This document shows positions 39,479 through 50,686 of a stretch of DNA of 64,000 nt, piece by piece. The DNA comes from Salifodinibacter halophilus (GTDB lineage Bacteria > Pseudomonadota > Gammaproteobacteria > Nevskiales > Salinisphaeraceae), in NCBI GenBank assembly GCA_012999515.1, contig JABEEB010000001.1, forward strand, positions 868,001 through 932,000, read 5' to 3'. Below the pieces are notes generated by a model, which had not been told where the DNA came from, searched no databases, and saw nothing but the letters and a program-made list of their open reading frames with translations. Position 1 is the first letter of the stretch, and the number at the start of each line of letters is the position of its first letter. The position numbers and the translations under genes were made by a program.

Positions 39479-40798
39479 TCAGTCTTCGAAATGGGCCACG
39501 CGCAGGTGCATCGACCCAGCATACGCAAACTCAAACGCCTCGATCCGCTCCAGTGCGGCCAACACATTGCCTTCGCGTGCCGACTTTGTAATCACAATGA
39601 CATGGGCATCGCCCTCGCCGTTGCTGGCTGGCAGATCCTTTTGCAGGATCGCGTCGATGCTGATATCCAGATCCGCGAGCACTTCAGTCATGGCCGCCAT
39701 CACACCAGCCTGGTCGGCAACCTGCACACGCAGATAATGGCCACACTCGAAATCCGAACGATCACGAATCGGCTCATTCGATATCTGGTCGGGCTGGAAT
39801 GCTAGATGCGGCACGCGACCAGACGGATCGGTGCTGAGCACGCGGATAGTATCGGTCATATCGGCGACCACCGCCGAAGCCGTCGGCCCCGCACCGGCGC
39901 CCGCGCCGTAGTAGACGGTCGGCCCTAGCGCATCGCCGTAAACCATGACCGCGTTTTTCTCGTTTTCGACGTTGGCAAGCAAAGCTTTTTCGGGGACCAG
40001 CGTCGGATGCACACGTAGCTCGACACCGTTTTGCGTTCGCTTGGCGATACCGAGTGCCTTGACGCGATAGCCGAGTTGGCTGGCATAGGCAATGTCGTGC
40101 GCTGTGAGATGCCGGATACCTTCGGTATGAACCCGGTCCAGCGACAGCGGGATACCAAAAGCAATACTGCCGATAATGGCCAGCTTGTGCGCCGCGTCGA
40201 TGCCTTCAATATCGAAAGTCGGGTCAGCCTCGGCAAAGCCGCGCCTCTGAGCCTCAGCCAGCGCATACTCGAAGCTCACACCTTCGAACATCATCTGACT
40301 AAGGATAAAGTTGCCAGTGCCGTTAATGATGCCGGCAACCCATTCAATACGGTTGGCCGACAGCGACTCGCGCATTGCTTTGATGATGGGTATGCCGCCC
40401 GCCACCGCGGCTTCAAACGACACCACCACGTTATTGCGCTCGGCAGCCGCGAAAATAGCATTGCCATGCAGCGCAATCAGATGCTTATTCGCCGTGATGA
40501 CGTGTTTGCCACGCTCGATTGCCGCCATGGTTAGGTCAAACGCCATCCCATCGCCGCCAATCAATTCAAGCACCACATCGATGTTCGGATCATCGACAAT
40601 CGACTGGCAGTCGGTGCCAATATCAATTTCGGCGACATGGCATTCGCGCGTCTTGGTCGTATCGCGGACCGCCGCCCGCGTAACGCGAATCTCGCGCCCG
40701 GCACGGCGTACGATTTCGTCGCGATTTTCGGCCAGCAGATTGACGACGCCGGCCCCTACCGTGCCGAGGCCGAGCAGCCCGACGTTGATCGGTTTCAC
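39479..40798 (-). CDS. hom: Homoserine dehydrogenase
   Basis: 439 residues. It reduces aspartate semialdehyde to homoserine. The N-terminal NAD(P)-binding loop is GLLGLGTVGAGVV; the catalytic domain has EAAVAGGIPIIKAMRESL, NGTGNFILSQMM and AEADPTFDIEGIDAAHK; the C-terminal ACT domain (about 350-430) has LRVQVADQAGVMAAMTEVLADL, cut at the helix. The ACT part suggests feedback control by threonine. It is a stand-alone dehydrogenase without an aspartate kinase fused. Five bp after alaC. Confidence 0.95.
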   Translation of the reverse strand: MKPINVGLLGLGTVGAGVVNLLAENRDEIVRRAGREIRVTRAAVRDTTKTRECHVAEIDIGTDCQSIVDDPNIDVVLELIGGDGMAFDLTMAAIERGKHVITANKHLIALHGNAIFAAAERNNVVVSFEAAVAGGIPIIKAMRESLSANRIEWVAGIINGTGNFILSQMMFEGVSFEYALAEAQRRGFAEADPTFDIEGIDAAHKLAIIGSIAFGIPLSLDRVHTEGIRHLTAHDIAYASQLGYRVKALGIAKRTQNGVELRVHPTLVPEKALLANVENEKNAVMVYGDALGPTVYYGAGAGAGPTASAVVADMTDTIRVLSTDPSGRVPHLAFQPDQISNEPIRDRSDFECGHYLRVQVADQAGVMAAMTEVLADLDISIDAILQKDLPASNGEGDAHVIVITKSAREGNVLAALERIEAFEFAYAGSMHLRVAHFED

Positions 40799-40803
40799 TT
40801 GTT

Positions 40804-42030
<1,227 letters not shown>

Positions 42031-42123
42031 GGGCGGCGACTCGGAAGTCGGCAAAATATACCGTTAAACGGTTGATTTTGCCAGATATAGAGCGCCGAGG
42101 CTATCGCGCCGACACTGGCTACG

Positions 42124-43239
42124 CTATCGATTGGGCAACAGCCGTGCCGGGTTGACCGAATCACCGTCGTGGCGGATTTCGAAGTGAAGCATCGGTGTCT
42201 TGCCGGGCCCCAGCCCCATCGTTGCGATGCGCTGGCCAATTTCTATGTCTTGTCCTTTGTGGACACGCGTTTGCCTGACAAAGCCGTAGGCCGACAGATA
42301 ACGGTTTGCATGCTTGATGATGATCAGCTTGCCGAAACCTTTCAGCCCGGTGCCGTTATAAACGACCGTACCGCTGGAAACAGCATAGATCGGGGCGCCG
42401 GCCGAACCACCAATTTCGATGCCCTGTCGCTGATCGCCATCGCCATAACTCTGAACCAACGCACCGCTGGCTGGCCACTGCCATTGACTATCACCCGGAC
42501 CTGCGACGCGTGCCGGCTCGTGGCCGGGCTTCGCGGATGTCGACTCGTTATCTTCCTGTGCAGCTTGCTCGTCGGTTGTCGACGACTTATCTGACCCGGA
42601 CGCTTGCGCTGCCTCACCTGACTTCGATTCATTAGCCGCCGGCTCGGGCTTCGTATCGGTGTGTTCACCCTCTTCGGCATTCGAGGCCGGCGACTGGCCA
42701 GCCTCGGGCTCGCCGTCGCTCGTGTTTTTATCCTGATCCTGCTTATCCTGATCTTTCTTATTCTGATCCTTGCTGCCGACTTTCAGAACTTTTTCCGATT
42801 CTTGTACGACAGTAGTCTGCGTGGATTCGCGCTGCGTTTTGTTATTACTACTGTCGTTTTGTTCTTCGACCGACGTTTGAATCGATTGCTGCTGCTGCGC
42901 CTGACTGTCCTGCGGCGCGCGTACGATCCGGCTGCGTTTGCCTGAATCCATTTGGGCGTAATCCAACTTGGGATACGGCTTCAACGTCAGGCTTTCGCCC
43001 ACATAAATCCGGTATGGCCGGTCGATATGGTTCCAGCGCGCCAGCTTGCGCCAGTTGAGGTTATAGCGCTGGGCCACTGAATACAGCGTATCGCCACGCT
43101 GTACGGTATAGCGATCCGGGCGCAGTGTCTGACTGATCGAGCAAGCACCCAGCGCCGTTACCAGCGCCAAAGCCAAGGCAGTACTCAGGCCAGAACGAAT
43201 CCAGTCAGAGATAATATTGCGGCAACAAGACAACACCAT
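42124..43239 (-). CDS. nlpD: NlpD-like LysM/M23 lipoprotein (amidase activator)
   Basis: 371 residues from ATG 43239; an upstream TTG at 43248 is less likely. Lipobox LGAC puts the lipidated Cys at 33, so it is an outer-membrane or periplasmic lipoprotein. A LysM domain (about 43-88; YTVQRGDTLYSVAQRY) binds peptidoglycan. A long linker full of Gln, Lys, Asp, Glu and Ser follows. The M23 domain (about 250-371) lacks the usual metal ligands: HxGxDI is replaced by RQGIEI, YAH by YGF, and only LHFEIR remains. That matches non-catalytic NlpD/EnvC activators of AmiC-type amidases. It overlaps yqaA by 55 bp. No rpoS gene follows. Confidence 0.9.
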   Translation of the reverse strand: MVLSCCRNIISDWIRSGLSTALALALVTALGACSISQTLRPDRYTVQRGDTLYSVAQRYNLNWRKLARWNHIDRPYRIYVGESLTLKPYPKLDYAQMDSGKRSRIVRAPQDSQAQQQQSIQTSVEEQNDSSNNKTQRESTQTTVVQESEKVLKVGSKDQNKKDQDKQDQDKNTSDGEPEAGQSPASNAEEGEHTDTKPEPAANESKSGEAAQASGSDKSSTTDEQAAQEDNESTSAKPGHEPARVAGPGDSQWQWPASGALVQSYGDGDQRQGIEIGGSAGAPIYAVSSGTVVYNGTGLKGFGKLIIIKHANRYLSAYGFVRQTRVHKGQDIEIGQRIATMGLGPGKTPMLHFEIRHDGDSVNPARLLPNR

Positions 43240-43760
43240 CCAATCCAATTAATATATTTCAGCACATGGGCTTCGAACGCTGGGCCAAGCCAGATTACCA
43301 AACCAGCCACCAAACCGAACCGAAGCCCTCGCCCAACCAACGAAGCCAACACGAACGGCGCCACAATCATGCCTGCAACGCCGGCCGCAATGGTAAAAAC
43401 TTTATATGGAATCGGCGTAAAACCAGCCAACACCACGATCAAGACGCCGTAACGGCTGAACCACGCCTGCGCCTGATGGTAGGCGCCTAAATAACCAAGC
43501 TGAGCGAGTGCGGGCTGCACGACGTCGATAAACCACATACCGATTGCGTAGCCGACGAGGCCACCTGCGGTTGATGCCAGCGTCGCCAATAGCGCGTAAT
43601 GCCAGCCGCGCCGTGGCCTTGCCAGCGTCATAGGCGCCAACATGGCTTCCGGCGGAATCGGAAAAACACAGGCTTCCGTAAAAGCCAGTACGGCGAGCCA
43701 TCTCGGGGCGTGGCGATGGCCGGCGGCGGCCACGACCCAGTCGTAGAGTCGGCGCCACAC
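43185..43760 (-). CDS. yqaA: YqaA family (DedA/VTT-like) membrane protein
   Basis: 191 residues, GTG start 43760 sharing a base with the pcm stop (TAGTG). About five hydrophobic segments, with the DedA/VTT pattern: FTEACVFPIPPEAMLAPM, GLVGYAIGMWF, FAGFTPIPYKVFTIAAGVAG (written with VLAGFTPIP), and VASLVGRGLRFGLV. YqaA proteins are membrane-shaping or transport-related with no settled function. The gene sits between pcm and nlpD, as in some pseudomonads, and its end overlaps the nlpD start by 55 bp. Confidence 0.85.
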   Translation of the reverse strand: MWRRLYDWVVAAAGHRHAPRWLAVLAFTEACVFPIPPEAMLAPMTLARPRRGWHYALLATLASTAGGLVGYAIGMWFIDVVQPALAQLGYLGAYHQAQAWFSRYGVLIVVLAGFTPIPYKVFTIAAGVAGMIVAPFVLASLVGRGLRFGLVAGLVIWLGPAFEAHVLKYINWIGWCCLVAAILSLTGFVLA

Positions 43761-44446
43761 TAGGATTGAATCAGCGGCACGAACGATACAGCATCGTGTA
43801 CTTCGCGCACCGCTGTGTGGCCGTCACGCCGGATTCGATAGAGCCTCTGACCGCCTTCAGCGGCCAACGGCAGGATCATGCAACCGCCGTCAGCGAGTTG
43901 TTCGAACAACTCGGTCGGGAAATGATCCGCGCCCGCGGTGACCACAATGTGCTTGAATGGCGCCCGGCTCGGCAGCCCAACGACGTCCTGGCTCGCTAAG
44001 CGCGCCTCCACACGCCTATACCCCAGACGCGCCAAGCGCGCGCGTGACAGCCGATAAAGCGGCTCGACGCGTTCCATGGTCACGACCGATGCACCAAGCT
44101 CAGCTAACACAGCAGCCTGATAGCCACTCCCGGTGCCGATCTCCAGCACCTGATCCGAAACAGTGGTGTCCTCCATCCCGGCAATCGCGAGTGTGGTCAT
44201 CTCAGCGACAATGGTCGGCTGCGAGATGGTCTGTCCATGCCCGATGGGCAGCGCACTATCGTCGTAGGCACGGCTGGCCATCGCCTCGTCCACAAACTCG
44301 TGCCGCGGCACGGCCTTCATCGCCTCGAGTACGCGCGGATCGAAGGTGCCCGTGGCGGCCAAACGCTCAATCAGACGTTCACGGCTCCGTGCCGAGGCCA
44401 TGCCATACCCGCGGGTGTGCGGGTGGCGCGTATCACTCGGCGCCAA
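43760..44446 (-). CDS. pcm: Protein-L-isoaspartate O-methyltransferase
   Basis: 228 residues from TTG 44446. The TTG is preferred to ATG 44401 because GGAGG lies exactly 6 bases before it, while 44401 has none. Pcm methylates damaged isoaspartyl residues with SAM so that they can be repaired. Blocks: VPRHEFVDEAM, ALPIGHGQTISQP, LEIGTGSGYQAAVLAEL (SAM loop) and HIVVTAGADHFP, with EQLADGGCMILPL. It follows surE by 141 bp, an unusually long gap for this pair. The rare TTG may limit its translation. Confidence 0.92.
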   Translation of the reverse strand: MAPSDTRHPHTRGYGMASARSRERLIERLAATGTFDPRVLEAMKAVPRHEFVDEAMASRAYDDSALPIGHGQTISQPTIVAEMTTLAIAGMEDTTVSDQVLEIGTGSGYQAAVLAELGASVVTMERVEPLYRLSRARLARLGYRRVEARLASQDVVGLPSRAPFKHIVVTAGADHFPTELFEQLADGGCMILPLAAEGGQRLYRIRRDGHTAVREVHDAVSFVPLIQS

Positions 44447-44587
44447 CGTGTGCCTCCGGTCCGATCAAAACGCGGCCGCGCAAGACTGTCAGTGCACCCG
44501 ACCATCCCGGCGTACGCACCGCCTGTCGAAGGCGTGGATGGGTCGCTGCGGGCGACAAGTCCATCGGATTGTAATAACCGCTAATGC

Positions 44588-45349
44588 TCATAATCCGCCG
44601 AGCCAGGTACCAAGATCGTCGATCGCAGGATAGCGTGTGCGATCAGTCTGCAACGGTGTAATCGAGACTGCGTTATTGGCCACAGCGTAAAAATCAGTGC
44701 CGGGTCCACAATCGGCCTCGTTACCAGCCTCGCCAATCCAGTAAATCGTACGACCGCGCGGATCGGCCGACACAGTGACACGCTCACCCTGGTGCCGGTT
44801 GCCAAGCCGAGTGGATCGATAACCACAAAGCGACTCGAAAGGTACATCCGGCACATTGACGTTCAAAACACTATCCGGTGCCAGCGGTCGGTCAATCAAG
44901 TGTTTCACGAGTTCATCAACCACACGGGCCGCGGTTTCATAGTGTGCGAGTTGCGTGCCAGCCAGGGAGACGGCGATGGCCGGCAACCCCAGTGAACGCC
45001 CTTCCGTGGCCGCTGCCACCGTGCCCGAATAAAGAACGTCATCGCCCAGGTTCGAACCGGCATTAATGCCACTGATCACAACATCTGGCCGTTGCTCGAA
45101 AAAGCCAGTCGTGGCTAAATGAACACAATCGGTGGGCGTGCCATCAATCGCGTAACTGCCCGGCCCAACCAGTCGAGCCCGAAGCGGACGCTCCAGCGTT
45201 AGCGCATTGCTCACACCACTGCAGTTCCGATCCGGCGCGGCCGTGACGATATCGTCCGACGGCGGGCCAAATCGCTGCTCGAGGCACTCGCGTAGCGTGT
45301 TCAACCCGGTTGCGTGATAGCCGTCGTCGTTGGACAGTAGTAGGCGCAT
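44588..45349 (-). CDS. surE: 5'/3'-nucleotidase SurE
   Basis: 253 residues from ATG 45349 (MRLLLSNDDGYHATG), the family N-terminus; the in-frame extension to 45448 has no family resemblance. The metal site includes the NDD motif, SNALTLERPLR (with the conserved Ser/Asn), and DVVISGINAGSNLGDDVLYSGTVAAA, written here in two halves: VISGINAGSNLGDD and YSGTVAAATEG. SurE dephosphorylates nucleoside monophosphates and helps stationary-phase survival. It heads the surE-pcm-yqaA-nlpD group and is divergent from an Smr-domain gene. Confidence 0.95.
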   Translation of the reverse strand: MRLLLSNDDGYHATGLNTLRECLEQRFGPPSDDIVTAAPDRNCSGVSNALTLERPLRARLVGPGSYAIDGTPTDCVHLATTGFFEQRPDVVISGINAGSNLGDDVLYSGTVAAATEGRSLGLPAIAVSLAGTQLAHYETAARVVDELVKHLIDRPLAPDSVLNVNVPDVPFESLCGYRSTRLGNRHQGERVTVSADPRGRTIYWIGEAGNEADCGPGTDFYAVANNAVSITPLQTDRTRYPAIDDLGTWLGGL

Positions 45350-45446
45350 CAATACCTCGATAACGGGTCGCCAACAGGCGACAAAGTGATACAGGATAGC
45401 GTATTGATCGGGCCACCGACTGGCCCGAGAACAACGGGACGCGCCC

Positions 45447-46037
45447 ATGGCACGACAAACCGATCAATCGCACGCACGAACCAGCGCTGACGACCGCCCG
45501 GGCAACGACGCTGAAGCCAGCGCTGACGAACAGGCCCTTTTCCGTGCCACGGTCGGCCCTGTGGCGGCAGTCAACACCCCGCGACGCGCGCCATCGCAAT
45601 CCCGACCGTCGACCCAGCCTTGCATGCGCGAAGCCGATGAGCAGGCCGTGCTCGACGAGCTCCTCGATACACCACCGCCGCCGGAGGTAGAGACCGGCGA
45701 CGAACTGCATTTTGCACGGGCGGGCCTTCAGCACCGCGTGATGAACAAACTGCGCCGCGGCCACTACCGCTGCCAAGCCGAACTCGATCTGCACGGCATG
45801 GTGGTCGACGTCGCCCGGCAAGCATTCGCCGAGTTTTTACATGAAGCCACGAGCGCCGGCTACGGCTGCGTGCGGATCGTCCATGGCAAGGGGAACCGAT
45901 CAGGGCATGGCGGCCCCGTTCTTAAGACACGGGTAGCGGGCTGGCTGCGCCAGCGAGACGAAGTATTGGCATTCGCGTCGACTCCGCCGAACGACGGCGG
46001 CACCGGCGCTGTGTACGTGCTATTGCGGCGCCGCTAG
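45447..46037 (+). CDS. Smr-domain protein
   Basis: 196 residues. The first 100 are polar and low in structure; the Smr domain (about 105-190) carries AELDLHGMVVDVA (the LDLHG motif) and VRIVHGKGNRSGHG (the HGxGN/HGKG motif), and ends VYVLLRRR. Smr domains are DNA or RNA nicking endonucleases, as in MutS2 and SmrA/SmrB (YfcN), which cleaves mRNA at collided ribosomes. The stand-alone size fits SmrA/B. It is divergent from surE. A GCCACG/CGTGGC stem-loop (46053-46070) lies downstream. Confidence 0.85.
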   Translation: MARQTDQSHARTSADDRPGNDAEASADEQALFRATVGPVAAVNTPRRAPSQSRPSTQPCMREADEQAVLDELLDTPPPPEVETGDELHFARAGLQHRVMNKLRRGHYRCQAELDLHGMVVDVARQAFAEFLHEATSAGYGCVRIVHGKGNRSGHGGPVLKTRVAGWLRQRDEVLAFASTPPNDGGTGAVYVLLRRR

Positions 46038-46408
46038 CACCTGGTGTCTCGCGCCACGCGCTGCCGTGGCTCAGAGCAGATCCCCTGTCTCGGGCATCGT
46101 CTGAACCGGACCTCATCCTTGGCCGTTATGTCGCCCCGTATGACGTTGAATGTCACGCCCGACCGTATCGGCGACGCTGCAATAGCGAGTCATCACACCA
46201 CACTCGAACTTTAGTCTTAAGGCGTTTGTTTGCCCATTTACATTTATAGGGCTTTCAAACGATCCTTAATCGAAACAGTGATACGACATGCGGTGTATCG
46301 AGTGCTCGGTTGGATAACGACCTATAACCGACGACAACGCTTCGCCGCCAACTTGGCGCCAACTCGAACGCAACACTGGGTCATATACTCGCTTCAGGAC
46401 GTTCAACC
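46038..46408. other. 371-bp gap before the OFA transporter
   Basis: A 6-bp stem-loop at 46053-46070 (GCCACG, CGTGGC) may end the Smr transcript. The middle, about 46195-46265, is AT-rich with TTTACATTTATAGGG-like blocks and probably carries the OFA promoter, though no clean -35/-10 pair is visible. TTGGCGCCAA at 46355-46364 is a 10-bp palindrome. Small open frames here have no supported gene. Confidence 0.35.
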
Positions 46409-47773
46409 ATGAGCAGCATCCTCGACCGTGAAGCAACGGTGGCGCCGCCTAACTACAATCGCTGGCTCATTCCGCCATGCGCGCTGTGCATGCACTTATC
46501 GATCGGTCAAGTCTACGCGTTCAGCGTCTTCAATGAACCGATGACACGGCTGATTGGCGTGAGCGAGTCCGCACCTCAGGACTGGAGCCTAGCGACGCTC
46601 GGCTGGATATTCAGCCTCGCCATCTTCGTACTCGGCGTCACATCCGCCATTCTAGGTGGCTGGTCCGAACGGGCTGGACCACGCAAGACCATGCTCGCCG
46701 CCGGCGTTTCCTGGGCACTTGGATTCCTGATTTCTGCGTTGGGTGTGTCGGTCCACTCACTCGTTTTGACATATCTCGGGTACGGCCTTTTTGGCGGCAT
46801 CGGCCTGGGCTTGGCCTATATCTCACCGGTTAAGACGCTGATCCTGTGGTTTCCCGACCGACCTGGCTTGGCTACGGGCATGGCGATCATGGGCTTTGGT
46901 GGCGGCGCCATGATCGGTTCACCGCTCGCCGTCGGCCTTATGGATTTCTATTCAGGACCGATGTCAGTCGGGGTCGCGCCCACATTCGTAACCATGGGCC
47001 TTATCTATTTTGTCTTTATGATGATTGGCGCGATCTTTGTGCGCGTCCCACCTGCAGGCTGGCGGCCTGCCGGCTACACACCGCCGACGACATCGACAAA
47101 GCTGCAAACGACTGAAAATGTCGATCACCGTGTCGCCCACAAGACACCCCAGTTCTGGCTGGTGTGGTTTGTGCTGTTTCTAAACGTTACCGCTGGCATC
47201 GGCATACTCGGCCAAGCCTCGGTCATGGCACAGGAGATGGTCGGCATCACCGCCACGGCAGCCGCCGGCTTTGTCGGTTTGATCAGCCTATTCAATATGG
47301 GCGGACGTTTCGTCTGGGCTTCCATATCGGACTATATTGGGCGCAAATACACATATAGCACCTTCTTCATCCTCGGGATCGTGCTTTATATGCTGGTGCC
47401 ACACGTTGCCAGTGCCGGCATCACCGCGCTGTTCGTGCTATTCGTGCTGATCATTATTTCGATGTACGGTGGCGGCTTCGCCACGGTACCGGCGTATCTG
47501 CGCGACCTATTCGGCCCCTCGCATGTCGGCGCCATTCACGGGAAACTGCTGACCGCATGGTCCGCGGCCGGCATCGCCGGGCCGGTGCTTATCAACTACC
47601 TCCGCCAGATCCAAATCCAGTCCGGCGTAGCGCCAGCATCGGCGTATACCATCACGCTCTACATCATGGCTGGGCTATTGGTCATCGGCTTACTATGCAA
47701 CCTGGCCATCCGCGCCGTTGATTCGCGGTATCACATATCGCCCGAGCAAGACGCGCAACAAACAGACGTTTGA
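46409..47773 (+). CDS. OFA-family MFS transporter (oxalate/formate antiporter-like)
   Basis: 454 residues, 12 hydrophobic segments. It opens with RWLIPPCALCMHLSIGQVYAFSVF, split at the start of helix 1, the OFA hallmark; then ILGGWSERAGPRKTML (cytosolic loop 2-3), GFGGGAMIGSPLAVGLMD, and late NMGGRFVWASISDYIGRK. OFA carriers exchange oxalate, formate or related carboxylates, and many in proteobacteria export or import unknown anions. The substrate here is open. A 47-residue partner starts 12 bp after its stop. Confidence 0.9.
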   Translation: MSSILDREATVAPPNYNRWLIPPCALCMHLSIGQVYAFSVFNEPMTRLIGVSESAPQDWSLATLGWIFSLAIFVLGVTSAILGGWSERAGPRKTMLAAGVSWALGFLISALGVSVHSLVLTYLGYGLFGGIGLGLAYISPVKTLILWFPDRPGLATGMAIMGFGGGAMIGSPLAVGLMDFYSGPMSVGVAPTFVTMGLIYFVFMMIGAIFVRVPPAGWRPAGYTPPTTSTKLQTTENVDHRVAHKTPQFWLVWFVLFLNVTAGIGILGQASVMAQEMVGITATAAAGFVGLISLFNMGGRFVWASISDYIGRKYTYSTFFILGIVLYMLVPHVASAGITALFVLFVLIIISMYGGGFATVPAYLRDLFGPSHVGAIHGKLLTAWSAAGIAGPVLINYLRQIQIQSGVAPASAYTITLYIMAGLLVIGLLCNLAIRAVDSRYHISPEQDAQQTDV

Positions 47774-47784
47774 GAGGACTCGCG

Positions 47785-47928
47785 ATGTCTGACCAACGCT
47801 CATCATCCCAAGGCAGCACCAAAACTGGCCAATGGGATCAAGTCGCTTTGTTCTGGGCCTTTGTCGGCATTCCACTGGCGTGGGGCATCATCGAAACCTT
47901 CATCAAAGCGGCGCAGATTTTCTACTAA
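47785..47928 (+). CDS. Small membrane partner of the OFA transporter
   Basis: 47 codons plus TAA. GAGAGGA lies 8 bp before the ATG, and the gene starts 12 bp after the MFS stop. After about 20 polar residues (rich in Ser, Gln, Thr) comes one membrane helix, about residues 21-43 (VALFWAFVGIPLAWGIIETF), and a short end KAAQIFY. Such tiny proteins are often found directly after OFA transporters and are named MFS small subunits in current annotation; whether they are true subunits is unproven. The TM helix has the conserved Gly-Ile-Pro kink. Confidence 0.82.
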   Translation: MSDQRSSSQGSTKTGQWDQVALFWAFVGIPLAWGIIETFIKAAQIFY

Positions 47929-48085
47929 AGGGGTGAACCCGGTGACCGCAACGCGCCGCTGGCTTCGTCATGCCACAGCTAGATGGTGCAACGTCATATG
48001 CCAACAAGTGCTGATCCCCATTCATCAGCCCATACACCGATCTGATGACGCCCAACACACTTCCAGCAGCTCGAAACAGCACGTT

Positions 48086-48107
48086 ACGAGTCTTATAACA
48101 GACTCGT
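48086..48107 (+). terminator. Stem-loop after the OFA operon
   Basis: ACGAGTCT (48086-48093) and AGACTCGT (48100-48107) form a perfect 8-bp stem with a 6-base AT-rich loop, followed by TT. It lies 158 bp after the small subunit's stop, between convergent genes. Confidence 0.4.
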
Positions 48108-48197
48108 TTACCGAACGCTGAAGGCGGATGTCACGTGTATCAGCGTGGGCGTCGACGCATCTGGCCCGAGACCGATGTTAACGCCCCGCTGGCTCGT

Positions 48198-48479
48198 TTA
48201 ACGTAGTTTGGGTGCCGGCGGTTTGGAAGCCGCGGGTGACAATGCCTCACCCTGGTGTCGACTGCGGCGCAGTTGTTCCCGCAACCGCAGAATACGCATA
48301 CTGCTGGCCAACAGGCCGATTAACAGGCCAATGGCAAACGCGCCCCCGATAAACAAAACGAGGGGCGCGTCAATCGTCGTAAACAATACATCGACCGTGG
48401 TCGAACCGAAATTCATGCTGGCAAACGCCGCGCCTATCGCAACGGCGATCAACAGGATAACGGCCCGCACGATTCGCAT
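48198..48479 (-). CDS. lapA: Lipopolysaccharide assembly protein A domain protein
   Basis: 93 residues. LapA/DUF1049: two hydrophobic segments (about 4-22 and 38-62) separated by a short loop with FGSTTVDVLFTTIDAPL, then a basic helix RILRLREQLRRSRHQGE. With LapB it controls LpxC turnover and LPS level. Here lapA follows ihfB by 36 bp as in E. coli and related bacteria. No lapB is in the window. It ends the gyrA-to-lapA block. Confidence 0.85.
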   Translation of the reverse strand: MRIVRAVILLIAVAIGAAFASMNFGSTTVDVLFTTIDAPLVLFIGGAFAIGLLIGLLASSMRILRLREQLRRSRHQGEALSPAASKPPAPKLR

Positions 48480-48515
48480 TATCGCCCGATTCTCGCCACT
48501 GCCCGGCCAACGATC

Positions 48516-48800
48516 TTATTCATCGTTATCGACGCGCTGGGCCAGCGCTTTGCCCGGCTTGAAATGCGGCACATATTTTTCAGGTATATCGACTGGCGCG
48601 CCGGTTTTCGGGTTACGCCCGCGTCGTGCCGGTCGGTGATTGACCGAGAAACTGCCAAAGCCACGAATCTCGACCCGTCCACCTTCAGCCAATTCGCGCA
48701 CAATTGTCTTCTGAAGAAGCCCAACCGCCAGCTCCACGTCGCGCTGCGACATGTCGGGCTGGCGATGGGTCAACTCCTGAATGAGATCGGACTTGGTCAT
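48516..48800 (-). CDS. ihfB: Integration host factor beta subunit
   Basis: 94 residues, the normal IHF-beta length. Blocks are MTKSDLIQEL, GRVEIRGFGSFSVNHRPAR, RGRNPKTGAPVDIPEKYVPHF and KPGKAL. The Arg-Asn-Pro tip that intercalates into DNA is conserved (RGRNPKTG). IHF bends DNA at promoters and recombination sites. It follows rpsA by 72 bp, the usual gammaproteobacterial order rpsA-ihfB. Confidence 0.97.
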   Translation of the reverse strand: MTKSDLIQELTHRQPDMSQRDVELAVGLLQKTIVRELAEGGRVEIRGFGSFSVNHRPARRGRNPKTGAPVDIPEKYVPHFKPGKALAQRVDNDE

Positions 48801-48872
48801 TGATCACACCGTCGCTTTCGAACGGATTCTTGCCGAAGTCCCTTATACCATTCCAATGCGGTACCGGCCAAC

Positions 48873-50564
<1,692 letters not shown>

Positions 50565-50579
50565 ATTTGTGGTCTATCC

Positions 50580-50601
50580 TGTGACGGCAACGAGCGTCAC
50601 A
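50580..50601 (-). promoter_or_regulatory. Stem-loop in the rpsA leader
   Basis: TGTGACG (50580-50586) and CGTCACA (50595-50601) form a perfect 7-bp stem with an 8-base loop, ending 16 bases before the rpsA start. By analogy with the folded E. coli rpsA leader, it may take part in S1 autoregulation. Function is inferred. Confidence 0.35.
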
Positions 50602-50686
50602 ACGGTTGGTGAAATTGCCGGTGCCGCTTTTGCGACGCCGGTACGACGTACAACTCGATCGAGCACACAGGCACGCGAACCGCTTG

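Noticed and set aside
46230-46412. 60-codon open frame just before the OFA transporter
   Set aside because: No ribosome-binding site, rich in Arg and Tyr without a hydrophobic pattern, and it runs into the transporter start; more likely leader sequence.
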